This document shows positions 22,128-34,372 of a stretch of 64,000 nt of DNA, piece by piece. The stretch is from NCBI GenBank assembly GCA_028564705.1, contig JAPXFQ010001397.1, positions 248,001 through 312,000 of the forward strand, given 5' to 3'. The translations under genes and the position numbers were made by a program. Positions within the stretch are counted from its first letter, which is position 1; the number at the start of each line of letters is the position of its first letter. This DNA comes from Apricaphanius iberus (lineage: Eukaryota > Chordata > Actinopteri > Cyprinodontiformes > Aphaniidae). The notes beneath the pieces are model-generated. The model had not been told where the DNA came from. It searched no databases and saw only the letters and a program-made list of their open reading frames with translations.

Positions 22128-23646
22128 TACAGGATATTAATAATTTATGGAAAATTATTATTTTCCGCGGCATCACCTTTATCAGGAACTATTTTAATAC
22201 CCAAAATATCTATATCAGTCTCATAATCTGAAGGAATTAATTCTTTACCATTTATTGACCATAAATGTTGGATTATGTGTGTGTTAAACAAAAAAGATAA
22301 TGGTTACTTTCCAAAATACAACATTTATTTAAAAAAAAAAAAAAACTTAGAAAAATATTTTCATCACCAAGCTAGAAAAAAGAGATCACTACTGATTAAA
22401 ATAATTTAATAGTTAAAATAAAAAGATGAAGATGTAATAACATGAGAACCATTAATTCTGATATGATTCTGGAGGAATATGGGTCCTTTTAGGAACCAAG
22501 GCTTGATCTGCAGCTGCTGAAATAAAACTGAATTACTTTCACTAATTGTAATTAGTTTAACTAATTTAGCACCAATGCTTTACTTCTAAACCAATAAGCA
22601 ATGTAAGAAAACACAAAACATTCTTTGGATTAAGAAGTGTTTAAAAATGATCTGGATAAGAGTAATTAACCTTTGGAGAATTATCTCATTTATGGCTTGA
22701 TCACGACAGTAAAACAACCTAATTCCCATATTTTGATCAAATAAGGAGAGTTCAAACACGTCTAATAACATTAGTTTCTGTTCTTAATCTATTTTTAAAC
22801 CGAGTTCTGTTTAAACCGTTAATTGCGATTTTTGTTTATAAAGCGCCGGCCTAAACCAACACGTGGGCTTCCTTGGCTGTAGCTCTCTGCGACACATGTG
22901 GGGTGTTTATAGTGGCTCAAATGCATTTATTAAACATTAAAAAGGAAAAACTCCTGTCTGATTGAGTAGCTCAAATTACAGGGTTTAAAACGACTCTTTG
23001 TTGGGAAAAGTCTTTAGAAAAAACTGATTAAAACTTCAGGCCGAAGCCTGCTTTTCCCAAAGATGGCAGATGAAACTTAAAAAGTTTACAATAAAAAAGC
23101 AAAAACCTTTCAAATTAGTTATCCTAAAAAATTTGCCTCTACCCAAAAAGACCTTCGGAACATTTGAAGTCTTCCAAACATTCTCCGTTGTCGATTGGGG
23201 GGGGGACTCAGACGACGTTAGCTCAGAAGGCCAACAAAGGGTTGCTAAGCTAATTAGCAGGCTAGTAGCTCCTGGAACTTCCGATCAGGACGTTGTTTTC
23301 CTCCTTTCTGGGTTCAGCTGTGTGGTGACTTGCCCTGACACTCACGATCAGTACTCTTGGATTCTCTGACTCGACCACTCTTATAAGTTATGTGTCGGCG
23401 GCTCGATGCGGCTTCTGGTTGGTTTGGCTCTCAGCACAGTGGCTCAAAGCTCTTTTTTCTCAGCAGTCTGAAACTCAGAGGGGTCTTATCAGACTCTGGG
23501 GATAAACTTCTTTGTTTATCAATGTTCAAGATTCACCTGGAGTGATCTTGGGTTCCTTTGGAGCAAGTTTCTGCCAGAAACATGGGCCTCCCTCCGCCAG
23601 CGAAGGAAGATGGTTGGAGATGATCTTCTGTTGCTGTGACCCAACA
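22128..23646 (-). repeat. LTR-like repeat, left copy
   Basis: About 1.5 kb, diverged but colinear with 26222-27909. On minus it starts TGTTGGGT and has a TATA-like CTTATAAG near 23379-23387. Its distal part shares GCATTTATTAAACATTAAA, CTAATTGTAATTAGTTTAA and CAGGAACTATTTTAATA with the right copy, and ends near AATAATTTATGG. A GATGCCGCG box links it to the plus-strand copy at 11749. It lacks roughly 110 bp after its start compared with the right copy. No primer-binding site or polypurine tract is convincing beside it, so it may be a solo LTR rather than half of an element. Confidence 0.55.
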
Positions 23647-23811
23647 TATAAAATCAAATGGGAAATAAAATGAGATCCAATTACCAATAAAAATTATGAT
23701 CAAGGGTTAATTTAGAGTTATTAATAAAACATGGTTTTTGGCATTACAAAAAATATTTCTAATGCAAATACTAAAACAGAAATATACTTTTTCTGGACCC
23801 CGACGGGCCAT

Positions 23812-24140
23812 TTAAACAGCAGGATTCAGTTGTTGAGTGCATTTCAATGCAGTGTAAATTTTTGTACGTTTAGAGTTGTATGTATTCGCAGAAACACTTG
23901 GATGTCTGGATGACAGGTACAGCTGGCTCCCATTAAAAACACTGTGGTTCAGTGAGGCCATTTTTACAGCAATGACTGAGGACAGCATTTCATCCAGAAT
24001 GAAAGCGTTCCTTGCTCCAGTCTTATTTAGTCCAATCACAGAGAAAGCTCTTTCTACGGCTACATTTGTATCTGAAACTGAAACTAATGTTATTGCAGGA
24101 AACACTGACCAAAAGATGAGACAGAATTCCGTTAAAGTTT
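23812..24140 (-). pseudogene. hAT transposase C-terminal dimerisation region
   Basis: The minus-strand frame reads FPAITLVSVSDTNVAVERAF, SVIGLNKTGARNAFILDEML, SSVIAVKMASLNHSVFNGSQ. This is the conserved dimerisation block at the end of hAT-family transposases (consensus: small polar residues, VER.FS, then K...RN.......L). hAT enzymes are about 600 residues. Nothing of the DDE core or BED finger was found upstream on minus, although a different exon-like frame lies at 25574-25729. It sits between the two LTR-like repeats. Uninterrupted here, but isolated, so a fragment. Confidence 0.8.
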
Positions 24141-25573
24141 GTAGGTTTTATTACAATTCGGACTGGTCGAACAGGAGGAAAGAATTACATCATTGAAAAA
24201 TGCAGAATACTGACATGTCTCAATTTTACAACAACAAGCTTATATTATTTCTAGTAACCTTGCGTCTATCTACCCTACTGTTAAAGTACTACTCTCAGGG
24301 TGAGAGTAAGACAATTGACGCTGCCTTTCTCTTTGATTAGAAAGCTGTGAACTTTGTAGACCTTCAAGGATGTCCAGTCCAAAGAGCCATCTCCATGGTA
24401 CGCAGGATGTGGACTATCATTATCAGAACACTCTGACCGGGACTTGAGTAAAAGGACACTCAGCAAGTCTAACTTTCAAACTAATATTACAACATTAAAT
24501 AAACATGCGTCACAGTTGATTACAAAATACAGATGAATCATAACACTAAATGTTTCCACCACACTATCTTCGCAAACTTGGACAGTCCTCCAAACCTCAG
24601 CAGACCAAACACCTTGAGAAAAATGAACCAACAGGTTGTAATCACTCTCCAAAATATGTTATAGCTTTCAAGTTGATAGTGTCATTGTGCATGTGAAACT
24701 TGTATCTTACTCTGTTCTTTATTGATGAAAGGTTTCCCCTGAAAGCTTCCAGGTCAAAAGTGGTCCTGAAGCAAGGGAATGTTCACAAAATGGTCCTCTA
24801 GGAGCTCCTTATTAAGATGGTCTTTTTTTGGGTCCATGAAATAGAAGAAGCTCAGAAAATCTAAGAAAGAACGGAAATTAAAATTATAAACATTGACTAA
24901 GGTCTCCACTCTCTTATTAATGTATGTTTAAGTTTCACCTTTCCATAAATTAAACACATACTCCTCTCTGTCCTATGCTGGGTATCAACAAACTCGGGAT
25001 GCCTGAGTAAGGTCTCTGTAAAAACACAAAATGTGGACTAATTATAATAATCATATTAATGAAGCACAGGTTATAAAGAATGGATTTGGCAATGAATACT
25101 AGTCTCTGACATTACACTGCATTGCATTCTGGGAAAGTAGTAGCTATTAGGTACTTGAATAATCGACAGAATCAGCAGCTGATCTTGCAAAATATTTACA
25201 TTTAAATGTATTCATTCACATGAATGTCACAGTTTAAAACTAAATATGTAATGAGTAAGCAACATTTAGTTTACAAAGTTCACAAGTAAGCATTTCAGCT
25301 CAAAGTGACAGGTTTATGCTTATACACTCTAGCATGCTCACACTATTTTCTGCTGAAGTTGAACGTAATGATAAATACATGAGGAATGAGGGCGAAAAAC
25401 ACCACAAATATCGATGCTTAATTTTGCTACATACAGCTACCTGTAGCTGCCAATCAAGGACTTTTAGCAGAATGCAAATTGTTGTGATACAAAGAAATTC
25501 TTCCCTATCAATAACCGTTCAGTATAATATAACGTAAAACATAGTTGTTATCTGATCTTTTATTGTAGTTACA
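24141..25573. other. No gene recognised
   Basis: AT-rich. It lies between the hAT fragment and an exon-like frame. No transposase core is detectable on either strand. Confidence 0.35.
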
Positions 25574-25729
25574 ACCTTCCAGGTCCATCATCTTTGCGGT
25601 ATTCCCAGTGATGTTCACGCTGAACTGCGCCTTGCTGAAGGGGGGAGGAGAAGCCACCAAGAAGTCCTGGAGCTTCAGCACCAGCGCGACAATTGGCTTG
25701 CAGTAAGTAGTAGATTGAGATTGTACCAT
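25574..25729 (-). CDS. Unidentified exon-like frame
   Basis: The minus frame includes YCKPIVALVLKLQDFLVASP and PPFSKAQFSVNITGNTAKMM, ending MDLEG before a weak donor (GGAAG|GTTGTA). Third codon positions are strongly G/C (for example GTC GCG CTG GTG CTG AAG CTC CAG GAC TTC), against an AT-rich background, which is unusual for chance frames here. A second minus frame overlaps it and extends to 25898. I cannot name the family. It might be a real host exon, a transduced exon or a transposon exon. No strong acceptor is visible at its upstream edge. Confidence 0.3.
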
Positions 25730-26221
25730 TCATCCGAAGACAGGATGTGTGTGCAGCAAAAGTGACTGGATAGCAACATTGTGAAAGAAAGGTTCCACAT
25801 TGGATGAAAAAAGAAAGCGATGACTGTGATGCGATGCTAGCCACTGGGGTGGCCTTTAGGGTGGCCAGGTCTCGCCATGGGCCACCCTCAACTATCACAC
25901 AGTTCCACCATTGGATGCTGTGGGCAGAAAGGACCTCTGGTAGCAGTCATTCTTGCATCAAATCTAAAGAGGACTCTTACCTTAGATGTATAGAAAGTCA
26001 TTGATAGCTAAATACAAGTTCCTAAAAACTTGGATTTTATTGGATCAAAGAAAAACTTATTTTTAAAACTACTGTCCAAGGGACAATAATAGTGCCACTA
26101 CCAAATTTATTTCAAACCATTATATCTTAACATGAGAAGAATAGATTTGTCTATGTTATGGATTCAGAAGGATGCAATTATTTGGCTACGAATAGTTATG
26201 AAGGATTTCTTATGGAAATCA

Positions 26222-27909
26222 ATAATAATAATAATTTATGGAAATTATATACAGGGTGCCACCTGAGAAGTCAGGAACTATTTTAATAACCAAATATTCC
26301 TGTCTCATTTATTCTTTTATTATCTACCTAGTTGAGGCTGAGATAATAAACAAAGTGAATGGTGAGCTCTAGACATTCATTTAAAAGCACCTTACTTGTG
26401 TCTGTCTAATACACGTGAAAAATGACTTAACAAAATACAAGAATTTATTGATAAAAAGGAAAATAAGAAACGTTTTAATCACCCAAGCAAGTAAAACACA
26501 TTACTGATTAAAAGTGAATGAATAACTAACAAAAATAAAAGAACACAATGAATTGATAAATATTCAATAAAATAGAAACCATAAATTTCGATGTCACAGT
26601 TCTTGGAGTTCAAGGACCAAGACTTATATTGCAATGTCGGAATGAAAGCTTAATTAGTTTACTAATTGTAATTAGTTTAAAGTAATTAGATTTATGTCTC
26701 AACCAATCAAAAATGCGAGGAAAACTAAAAAAAAATTTGGATTAAGTAATGTTTTGTTTAAAATGTCTATGAATGAGAAGTCATTAAGTTTTGGTATAGA
26801 TTGAGCATGGCAGTAAACAATCTAATTCCAGTATGTGATGCATTAAAGCGGGTTCAAACACAGCTAATAAAAATAATTTTATGTTCTTAAATAATCGACT
26901 AAATTAAACCAATTTTTATTTTGAACACCCTTAATAGCAATCTTTGTTTATGAAATGCAGGCTTAAACCATATGTGGGCTAATCTTAGCATGCAGCTTGC
27001 CTCTAACTCACGTGGTGTTGTTTAGAGCCAATCTAATATATTTATTAAACATTAAACAAAGAAAACTCCTGTCAGAATGAGCAACTCATGTTTACAGGAT
27101 TTAGACCGACTCTTGGTTGGAAACTCTTTGGTAACAGTGGTTAAACCTTCGGTCCAAATGGCCTGGTTTTAGCCAAACAGATAGCAAGGTAATAAAAGGA
27201 AACAAACAGTAAAAACACACACCCTTAAATCTTAGTTCTCTTAAATTAATCTTGCCTCTGCCCAGACAGACCTTATTGAATGAATAAAATTCTCCAGGTT
27301 TCTCCATGGTTGATGAGGGGCGGCTCATAAGACGTTAGCCAGCAGGCTAACAATAGGCTAACATGGCCTAGCAGACTCACAGTTGTTCAATGGCTAGTAG
27401 CGCAGGAAGCTCTTGATTGGGACATGGGCTTTGTCTTGTCTAGCTTGGCTACTCAGCGATCGGCTCAAACCTTCACTAAAACAGTACCTCTGGAGTCTTT
27501 TCCAGCATGGCATTCACCTCATATCGGCTCTGTGGCAGCGAATGAATGCGGTTCTGGCTGGTTCAGGTCCCCCTGCATTTGGGGCGGCTACTTTTCTTGT
27601 CTCATGGCGATCTGTGATACAGAAAGTTTTCTGTTGGCTTATAGACAGAGTAGTGATTCGTTTGATCAGTGTTTGCGATTCACCTGATTGCTCAGTAGTT
27701 TTTATTCCTTGGAATTAGTTTCTCCTGGAAATTCACGTACTTTTGCCTTCGCCAGGGAAGAAAAACGTCTCTCCAATCAGATTGCGGCTATGGCTTTAGT
27801 GGAGGAGGGAGGGGCCTGTGAGTAAAACCTTTATAAGGGTTTTCTTCTTCTCCTGTGGAGCTAGAATGCAGATTAGCACCACCCAATGGCTTTGTATAAC
27901 CCAACATCT
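26222..27909 (-). repeat. LTR-like repeat, right copy
   Basis: About 1.7 kb, same orientation and block order as 22128-23646. On minus it begins TGTTGGGTTATAC, has a TATA-like CCTTATAAA about 75 bp in (plus 27830-27838), and ends near AATAATTTATGG beside an (AAT)n run at 26230-26246. If this and the left copy belonged to one element, the interior would be about 2.6 kb and without retroviral genes. Divergence between the copies is high, so two independent insertions are at least as likely. Confidence 0.55.
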
Positions 27910-29242
27910 ATATATTTTTTATTTTTTTAGGCCTTTTGTACATCTTTGATAGGATTTCAATAACATGTGTCCAAGTCTGTATTTTGATTAAAGGAAATAT
28001 ATTGGTCAGTGCAACAAACAGTCGGAAGAACTCTCTGATATACTTTTGCAGTACAATAGGGATTATGTACTATTTGGAAAACCCAAACAGATGATCCACC
28101 CTTAAACATATCAGGTATAATGGTAATTTTGTTGACATGTTGGGCTGTACAATGCTGTACAGTGCTTAGACAGCTAGAACAGTTTTGTATATTTTCTTAT
28201 AAATGTCCTCAGAGCATTAAAAATAGTCTTCATAGAAAAAAATAAAACAGAAGCAATTTTGCAGATTAGGGTCATTGGTTTCAAATCACATTTGATGCTG
28301 GGTTGGATATGAAATTTCAATCAGACATCTCTAGATTATTTCTCAGCGGTGTCAGTCAGTCCACTAAAAACAGATTTCAAAGTGCTTTTTACTCAGTCAC
28401 CACAGGACACACAAAAATGACAACAAATCCAGAGTAATGGAAGTGGAGAGAAGAATCAATACTTCTATCAGCAGGGCACCCTGAAACAAAACATTGAGAA
28501 AAGCAGTCCACGGACAGACGCTCAAGTGAATTGTCTTGTGGCAGTTTGGGTGGAGACATCTGAACAGGCAAAGCTGAACGGAGATTGTCATATTTAAGCT
28601 GTTGCTGATTGCTGCTTCGTTATAGCAGTAAACAAGTATTGAGTGGGCGGCAACAGTCTTGACAAAAATTTGATTTAATCACCTGCATATTTAAGTGAGG
28701 ACAGACTGTCCTAAAGATCAGATTTGAGGGACCAATTTGATGTGACTTCATTTTAGATAAAGTCAAAGTCATCCCAAATTAAAAAGAAACACAAAGCAGC
28801 TCAAATGAACTCAAAATACATAAACATTTGCCTTGGTTTTTATTTTGTACTGACATCCCAGTGCATACAAATCTTACACTGATGTTTTGTTCAACTCTAA
28901 AATATAAGGCCTCCTATCCCTGTTGTTGCATCTGCTCTCAGCTTACCGAGGTTCTTGGCAGGCAGGGTTGTTCCAAACCTTTGAAAGGATGTGTCAGGTT
29001 TTGTGAAAAGACAACTGAGACAGTCCCAGATGGATTCTGTGATGGTGCAGTGTGCTCTGTGTCTTTGTCTTTATGTTGCTATGGACTTTTTTCCTACCAA
29101 CGACAGCAAGTTTGGGGATCATTCCATGTTATTGCAATCCTGCAAAGGGACATTCAGCCCAATCAAATGCCTCTGATAAATATGCTGGAAAATGACAGAT
29201 CTGAATTCCAGAAGGGCTTCAGGCACACACACACACATACGA

Positions 29243-29309
<67 letters not shown>

Positions 29310-29916
29310 AAGAGAGGAAGAGCAGGGCCAACCCTTAGAGAAGATTGAAATGTACATGACATTCTGAGCATTGTTAATGCATTTCTGTTTTCATATTATA
29401 ATTACAGTTTTGCTTTTCTGTTTTCATTTCATCTATTGCACACAGGATTATTATTATTAGTTGAGTCTGTTTATTTTATTTTTCTACACAACATATTTTT
29501 TTTCTAAAAGCTGCAGCATTATATAGGTCAAAAGCTAGTTCCACGAAGACTTTACTGAAGTAATTGCTACCAGACAACAATGTGGGTCATTGCAATGCAA
29601 AGCACAGGAGACAATTACTTTTTCTTCCAAATTAATTGATTTCACCATGGTATCATGTCAGGAAGGCGTTTGGATATTATAAACAAGTACGTTCAGTTGC
29701 TCAATTATGCTGTAAATGTTTACTGAAACAATGCTTTTGGATGTTAACAATGTCCAAAATGCATTTTTTCATACAAAACTGCAGTCTTCCATGTAACAAA
29801 AATAGGCATGAAAAACATATCAGAGTACATCCTGTCTAGGGATAAATATCGTCAATAAGGACTGTCCTGATATACCCTGCAATCTGCCACAGCTCCATTT
29901 CTTTTTGCTCCAGGGA
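27910..29916. other. No gene recognised; one microsatellite
   Basis: AT-rich intergenic sequence. A frame of 160 codons (28828-29310) is open partly because it runs through the CA/TA microsatellite, and it has no domain. Confidence 0.4.
29224..29306. repeat. (CA)n(TA)n compound microsatellite
   Basis: CA repeats with two interruptions pass into about 23 perfect AT units. Confidence 0.95.
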
Positions 29917-30177
29917 AGAAACTGCGGCGTGTCATCGAGCTGAGTGGAGCCATAGCTTGCCAGTTGCTCTCCACTGAGCAGTCGTGTAATGCCAGAGCAA
30001 AGAGGAGGGCAGGGAGGATTGCCTCAGACACTGCCCACTCAGGCAGTCAAGTGTTGGAGGATTTGTGGGAGGTGAAATTAACCCATCTTCACTGGCTCTG
30101 CTCACCGTTTCCATCGCCTCTTTCCAATACCTGTCCACCCACTCAGCTAGCCCTCTAACTTGAACTGCATCTCTCAT
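29917..30177. other. Ambiguous exon-like segment, both strands open
   Basis: On plus, a TTTCTTTTTGCTCCAG acceptor-like tract leads into a frame with KKLRRVIELSGAIACQLLST and a weak donor (GAG|GTGAAA). On minus, a frame with MRDAVQVRGLAEWVDRYWKE reaches an ACG|GTGAGC donor within 80 bases. Base composition is more balanced than in the flanks. Neither protein is recognised, and at most one strand can be real. Confidence 0.25.
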
Positions 30178-32234
30178 CTGACTGCATGCATGCAGACCTA
30201 ACCTATTACCTCAGATCAAACCCAACATTCTGAATTATCTTTTATGGCCTTTGCAGACACTGACATGCTTTTTTGTTGGTTCATAGACTACAAATACAGG
30301 GCTTCACTGCTGAATCGTATTAACAAATATTAAAAATTCTAACTAAATTGTTTTATTGTACATACATACATGTATCTACCACAGTCTGTGATGCTTTGAT
30401 CTCAAGACACCCTTCTAATTCTTTTATCTTCAGATATCATTCAAAGGCCGATAGTTACTGTAGATATGTTAAGATAAGGTTTCCTAAAAAATATGCAAAA
30501 TACAGCACATCACTCTGTGTAGATTTTTTATAAAAATGTGCTGTGGTAGTTCTTGATATGAAAAATTTGGCTTTTTATTCCACGTATCAAATCCTCAGGG
30601 TGACACAATCACAATCTTTTCTGTGTAGTCACATGTCCAGCTAGACAGGCATATCCTCCCCTTTATGTTGTGAATATTTTCCGCCCTGTTAGAAAGTTGT
30701 GCTGCATGAGATCACTGAAATGAGAATTTAAATCATAGGATAGTTGTCAGAACATTAAAGGACATTTTTAATGTTTGTAAATCTTTTTACAGTAGGATTA
30801 GTGGAAAATAAGAATCCTTAGATTTATTGCTATTATTTTTTACCAAATGTTTGTGATATATATGATATTTTTTGCAGAATTGTCTTTAAGGGAAGAATTT
30901 TGTCTTTTACATAGAGTGTTTCAAATTTTGGTTGGGGGTGAATTTAAATAGGGAGCATAAAAACAGGCACGTTCAGGATACCACCCATGCAAGGAGCTCG
31001 ACTCTGAACAAAGATCAATTATTGCAATGCATTTGTTTTTGGTTGGCTATATATGATAGCAAATTATTCATTTTCCTGAAATATTTGTAAAAAACATGAG
31101 TCTGTTCATTATCAATACAACAATACCAAACTCCAGTTAAACACTGGCAATAAAAAAAAATAAAAATAATATTTGACAGCAACTTGGCTTGGAGAAGCAG
31201 TTTCTGATTGATGATGGCGAGTTTGTGGTTTTGATTTCTAGAAGCTTCGGGCTGCGGGTGTGCTTTTCTAAGATCCATACAACAACCAATAATACATCTC
31301 CATTACACTCTTTAAATATGTGTGAGTGTGAAGCTCCAAATTGCTTTAGCAATGGAGAGGGAGTGGGGTTCTATCTTACAGTGCTGCTTCCTGACCTTTC
31401 CAATTAAACACGTGCGTCAGATGTGTTATTGGTGCATGTCTTGATTAAAGATGCTCTTATTCATCAGCAGACATTTGGATGATGTAACGTTCAGCCCAGG
31501 CTAAATCAGAGAAACATACAATCGTGTTCCTTTGCTAGGATTATATATCTGCTTAATTTTTTTTTTGTCATAAAGAAATGTGACTGCAAAGAGCTGTGAT
31601 TAATTTGTGTTTTATTTGCTTTACCTAAAGCCTCTGTAATTAATCTGTTTTGGCATGTTGTGACATGAAGGTGTTTTAGCTAATTATAAAAGGTTAGATG
31701 AAGCAGGGAATATATTAAATATGTTCGGATGAGATAAGATATTGCACACCCTGTAAATGGGCAGAATATATATTAGAGATGAAAAAAAAAAATATGATAA
31801 ATACTCGTAAATGGCAGATTCATTTTTTTTCTGACAAGTTTTAAATACACAAAGGTCTTTTTTGTTGGCAAAACCCCTAAAATAACATATATGCTAACAA
31901 GAACTGGCAGATGAAATGTAATAATTTATCTTGCTTCTGTAAATAAAACCACTTTTTTGCTTCTGTGTATTTTAAATATGTATCTAAAATCATTTCAGTG
32001 GATAAAATGCAATACGACATATTATTAAATAATTACATAAGTTTGTTTGATAAATGCAACAATGAGGAGTTACAAACAGTAATTTCTTATGCAGATCCTA
32101 AGTCCAGAATATACAATGTTGTGTCAGGAAGGCAATCTGACATAAAAGCTCAACCAAATCAAATATGTGACTCACAAGCATGAACGGCATACCAGATTGG
32201 TCGAAGCCTGGGTTTACAATGACTGGCACCAGTG
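30178..32234. other. No gene recognised
   Basis: AT-rich. Nothing coding or repetitive identified. Confidence 0.4.
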
Positions 32235-34372
32235 TTGTTGACCTAACAGGGTGCTGGTGGAAATTGGACTACTGTTGGTCGACAGAGGGGAGGAGGAAGG
32301 CATATTTGTAGGCAGGGAGGGAAGAGGAGATTTGAGACGGTGGAAGTGAGAACAGAGGCTTTGAATGTTGGGACTATGATAGGTAAAGCCAGAGAGCTGG
32401 TTAATATAATGCAGAGAAGGAAGAAAGACTAAAGCTTAGGAGAAAGTTTCAAGATGTTCTACCATGATGTAGATGGAAAGAGAAATTGAGTAAGAGTTAA
32501 ATGGAGTTAGAGTTATCAATTCAAAAATACTTTAATTTCCCTCTAGGATCAATAACGTATTTTTGAATTGAATTTAATCTTGAAGGAGGAGCTTGTTAGG
32601 AATGTTCTGGCGTTCAAAAGAGTGTAAGAAAGGCTGATGAGTCTGAAATTTTAAATTGAAAGAATAATGATCATTGTAGTTAGTGGTAGTGCCCCACTGG
32701 ATGATTATATACGGTATATCCCCAGCATTGAGAGCGTGGTGCAGATTTTAATGGAAATGTTGGTGAACAGACAGGGAACAGAGGTGATGAGAAAGTAAGT
32801 ATTGGGCAGGTTTGACATCCATGATAGAAACGAAGGGCAGGAGATTGTAGATTTTGTGCAAAGGAAGGAAATGGCAGTTGTAAATAATTTCTTCCAAAAA
32901 AGGCAGAGACATAGGATGACTTATGAGAGTGGAAGTGGGAGCATCAAGTGAGGAAAGCTTTGAAAAGGATGAAGAGGGGAAAAGTGGTTGGTCCTTATAA
33001 CATACCTGTGGAGGTATGGAAGTGTCTACGAGAGGTGGCAGTAAAGAGTTTTTGAGTAGGTTCTTTAACAAGATCTTCAAGCATGAGAAAATGCATGAGG
33101 ATTTGAGGAAAATGTTTTAAGAACAAGTGGGATATACAGAACCCTGGCAATTACAGACAAATAAAGCCAAAGATTCATACAATGAAGCTATGGGAAAGGG
33201 AGGTGGAAGTTAGGCTTCTGTCAGAAGTGAGCATTTTGTGAGCAACAATAAGGTTTCACACCGAGAAAGAGTACTACAGATGCATTTTTTGCTTTAAAGA
33301 GGCTGATGGAAAAGTATAGAGAATGCCAGAGAGAGGTGTATGATTTTGTGCCGAGAAGAGCTATAATATTGTATGACGCAGTCTGGAGTGGGAGAGAATT
33401 ATGTGGTGCAGGAAAATGTATGAAGCTGTAAGACAGTAGTGAGGTGTTCTGTAAGAGTGATATAAGATATCAAGATGGAGGTGGGACTTCATCATTATCA
33501 GCTCTAAGCCACTTCTTGTTTGCTTTGGTGATAAGCAGGTTGACAGATTAAGTTAGACTGTGGTTTCTATGGACTATGATGTTTGCAGATGACATTGTGA
33601 ACTGTGGTGAGAGCAGCATGCAGGTAGAGGAAAAGATAGAGAGGCATAGATATGCACTGGAAAAGAGAGGAATAAAGATTGGTGGTTGCAAAACAGAATA
33701 TGTGTGTAAATGAAAGACAGTGGAAAGTGGAACAGTAAAGTTACAGGGAGTAGAAGTAAAGAAGGTAGGACTTTAAATATTTGGGTAAATGGTTCAGAGG
33801 AACAGAGCGTGGGAAAGAGGTGAAGAAGCATATCTAAGGTGGTTGGAATGGGTGGAGAAAAGTGTCATGTGTAATGTGTGAATGATGGCATCAGCAATAA
33901 TGAAAGAAAGGAAAAGTGTGCAAAACAGTAGTGACACCAGCAAGGTTGTATGTTTTACATACAATGCACATGAGGAAAAGACAGGAAACAGATCTTGAGG
34001 TTGCAGAGCTCAAGATGTTGAGATTTTGAGTTGAGTGACAAGGATGGATAGATCAGGAATGAGTACATCAGATGGATATATGATACTAGATGTTTCGGAG
34101 ATACAGTCAGAGAGGCCAGAGTGAGCTGGTTTAGAAATGGTCAAAGGACAGACAATGATAATTTTGGTAAAGGGATGCTGAGTTCAGCGCTACCAGACAA
34201 GGGGCAGAGAGGAAGACCATAAAGGAGATTTATGGATGTGGTGAAAGAAGACATGAAGTTAAATGGTGTGAATGAGAGGGGTGCAGTGCATAGGACATCT
34301 GGACAACAGCTGAATGGCTATGGAGACCCCTGAAGGGAAATACCACAAGAAAAGAACAAGAGAGTTTATTTG
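32235..34372 (+). pseudogene. Non-LTR retrotransposon (endonuclease + RT), plus strand, decayed
   Basis: A degraded LINE ORF, read by changing frames. The APE endonuclease start (LNVGTMIGKARELVNIMQRR) is near 32360-32415. The block RFDIHDRNEGQEIVDFVQRK, then MAVVNNFFQKRQRHRMTYES, is near 32800-32930. RT motifs follow: ALKRMKRGKVVGPYNIPVEV near 32950-33015, and the catalytic MFADDIV at 33579-33599 with the Asp pair intact. Next come KRGIKIGGCKTEYVC near 33665-33710, then the C-terminal region with GRQRGRP/FMDVVKEDM-type remnants near 34205-34260. The GGAGACCCCTGAAGGGAA end is near 34320. Frameshifts and stops are frequent, and part of the RT between 33015 and 33540 is compressed. The clade (RTE-like or other) is not settled by eye. 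Confidence 0.85.
32516..32571. repeat. Perfect 14-bp palindrome insertion inside the LINE
   Basis: Arms TCAATTCAAAAATA (32516-32529) and its exact complement (32558-32571) enclose 28 bp. It interrupts the endonuclease region, and the reading frame resumes on its right with VRNV-type sequence. It resembles a miniature inverted-repeat or retroposon tail. Confidence 0.75.

Noticed and set aside
28828..29310. 160-codon plus-strand frame
   Set aside because: Ends in HTHTHT and IYIYIY strings because it runs through the CA/TA microsatellite. No domain in the remainder.
32748..33831. Minus-strand frames of 85-110 codons
   Set aside because: Antisense shadows of the plus-strand LINE, whose endonuclease and RT motifs are clear.
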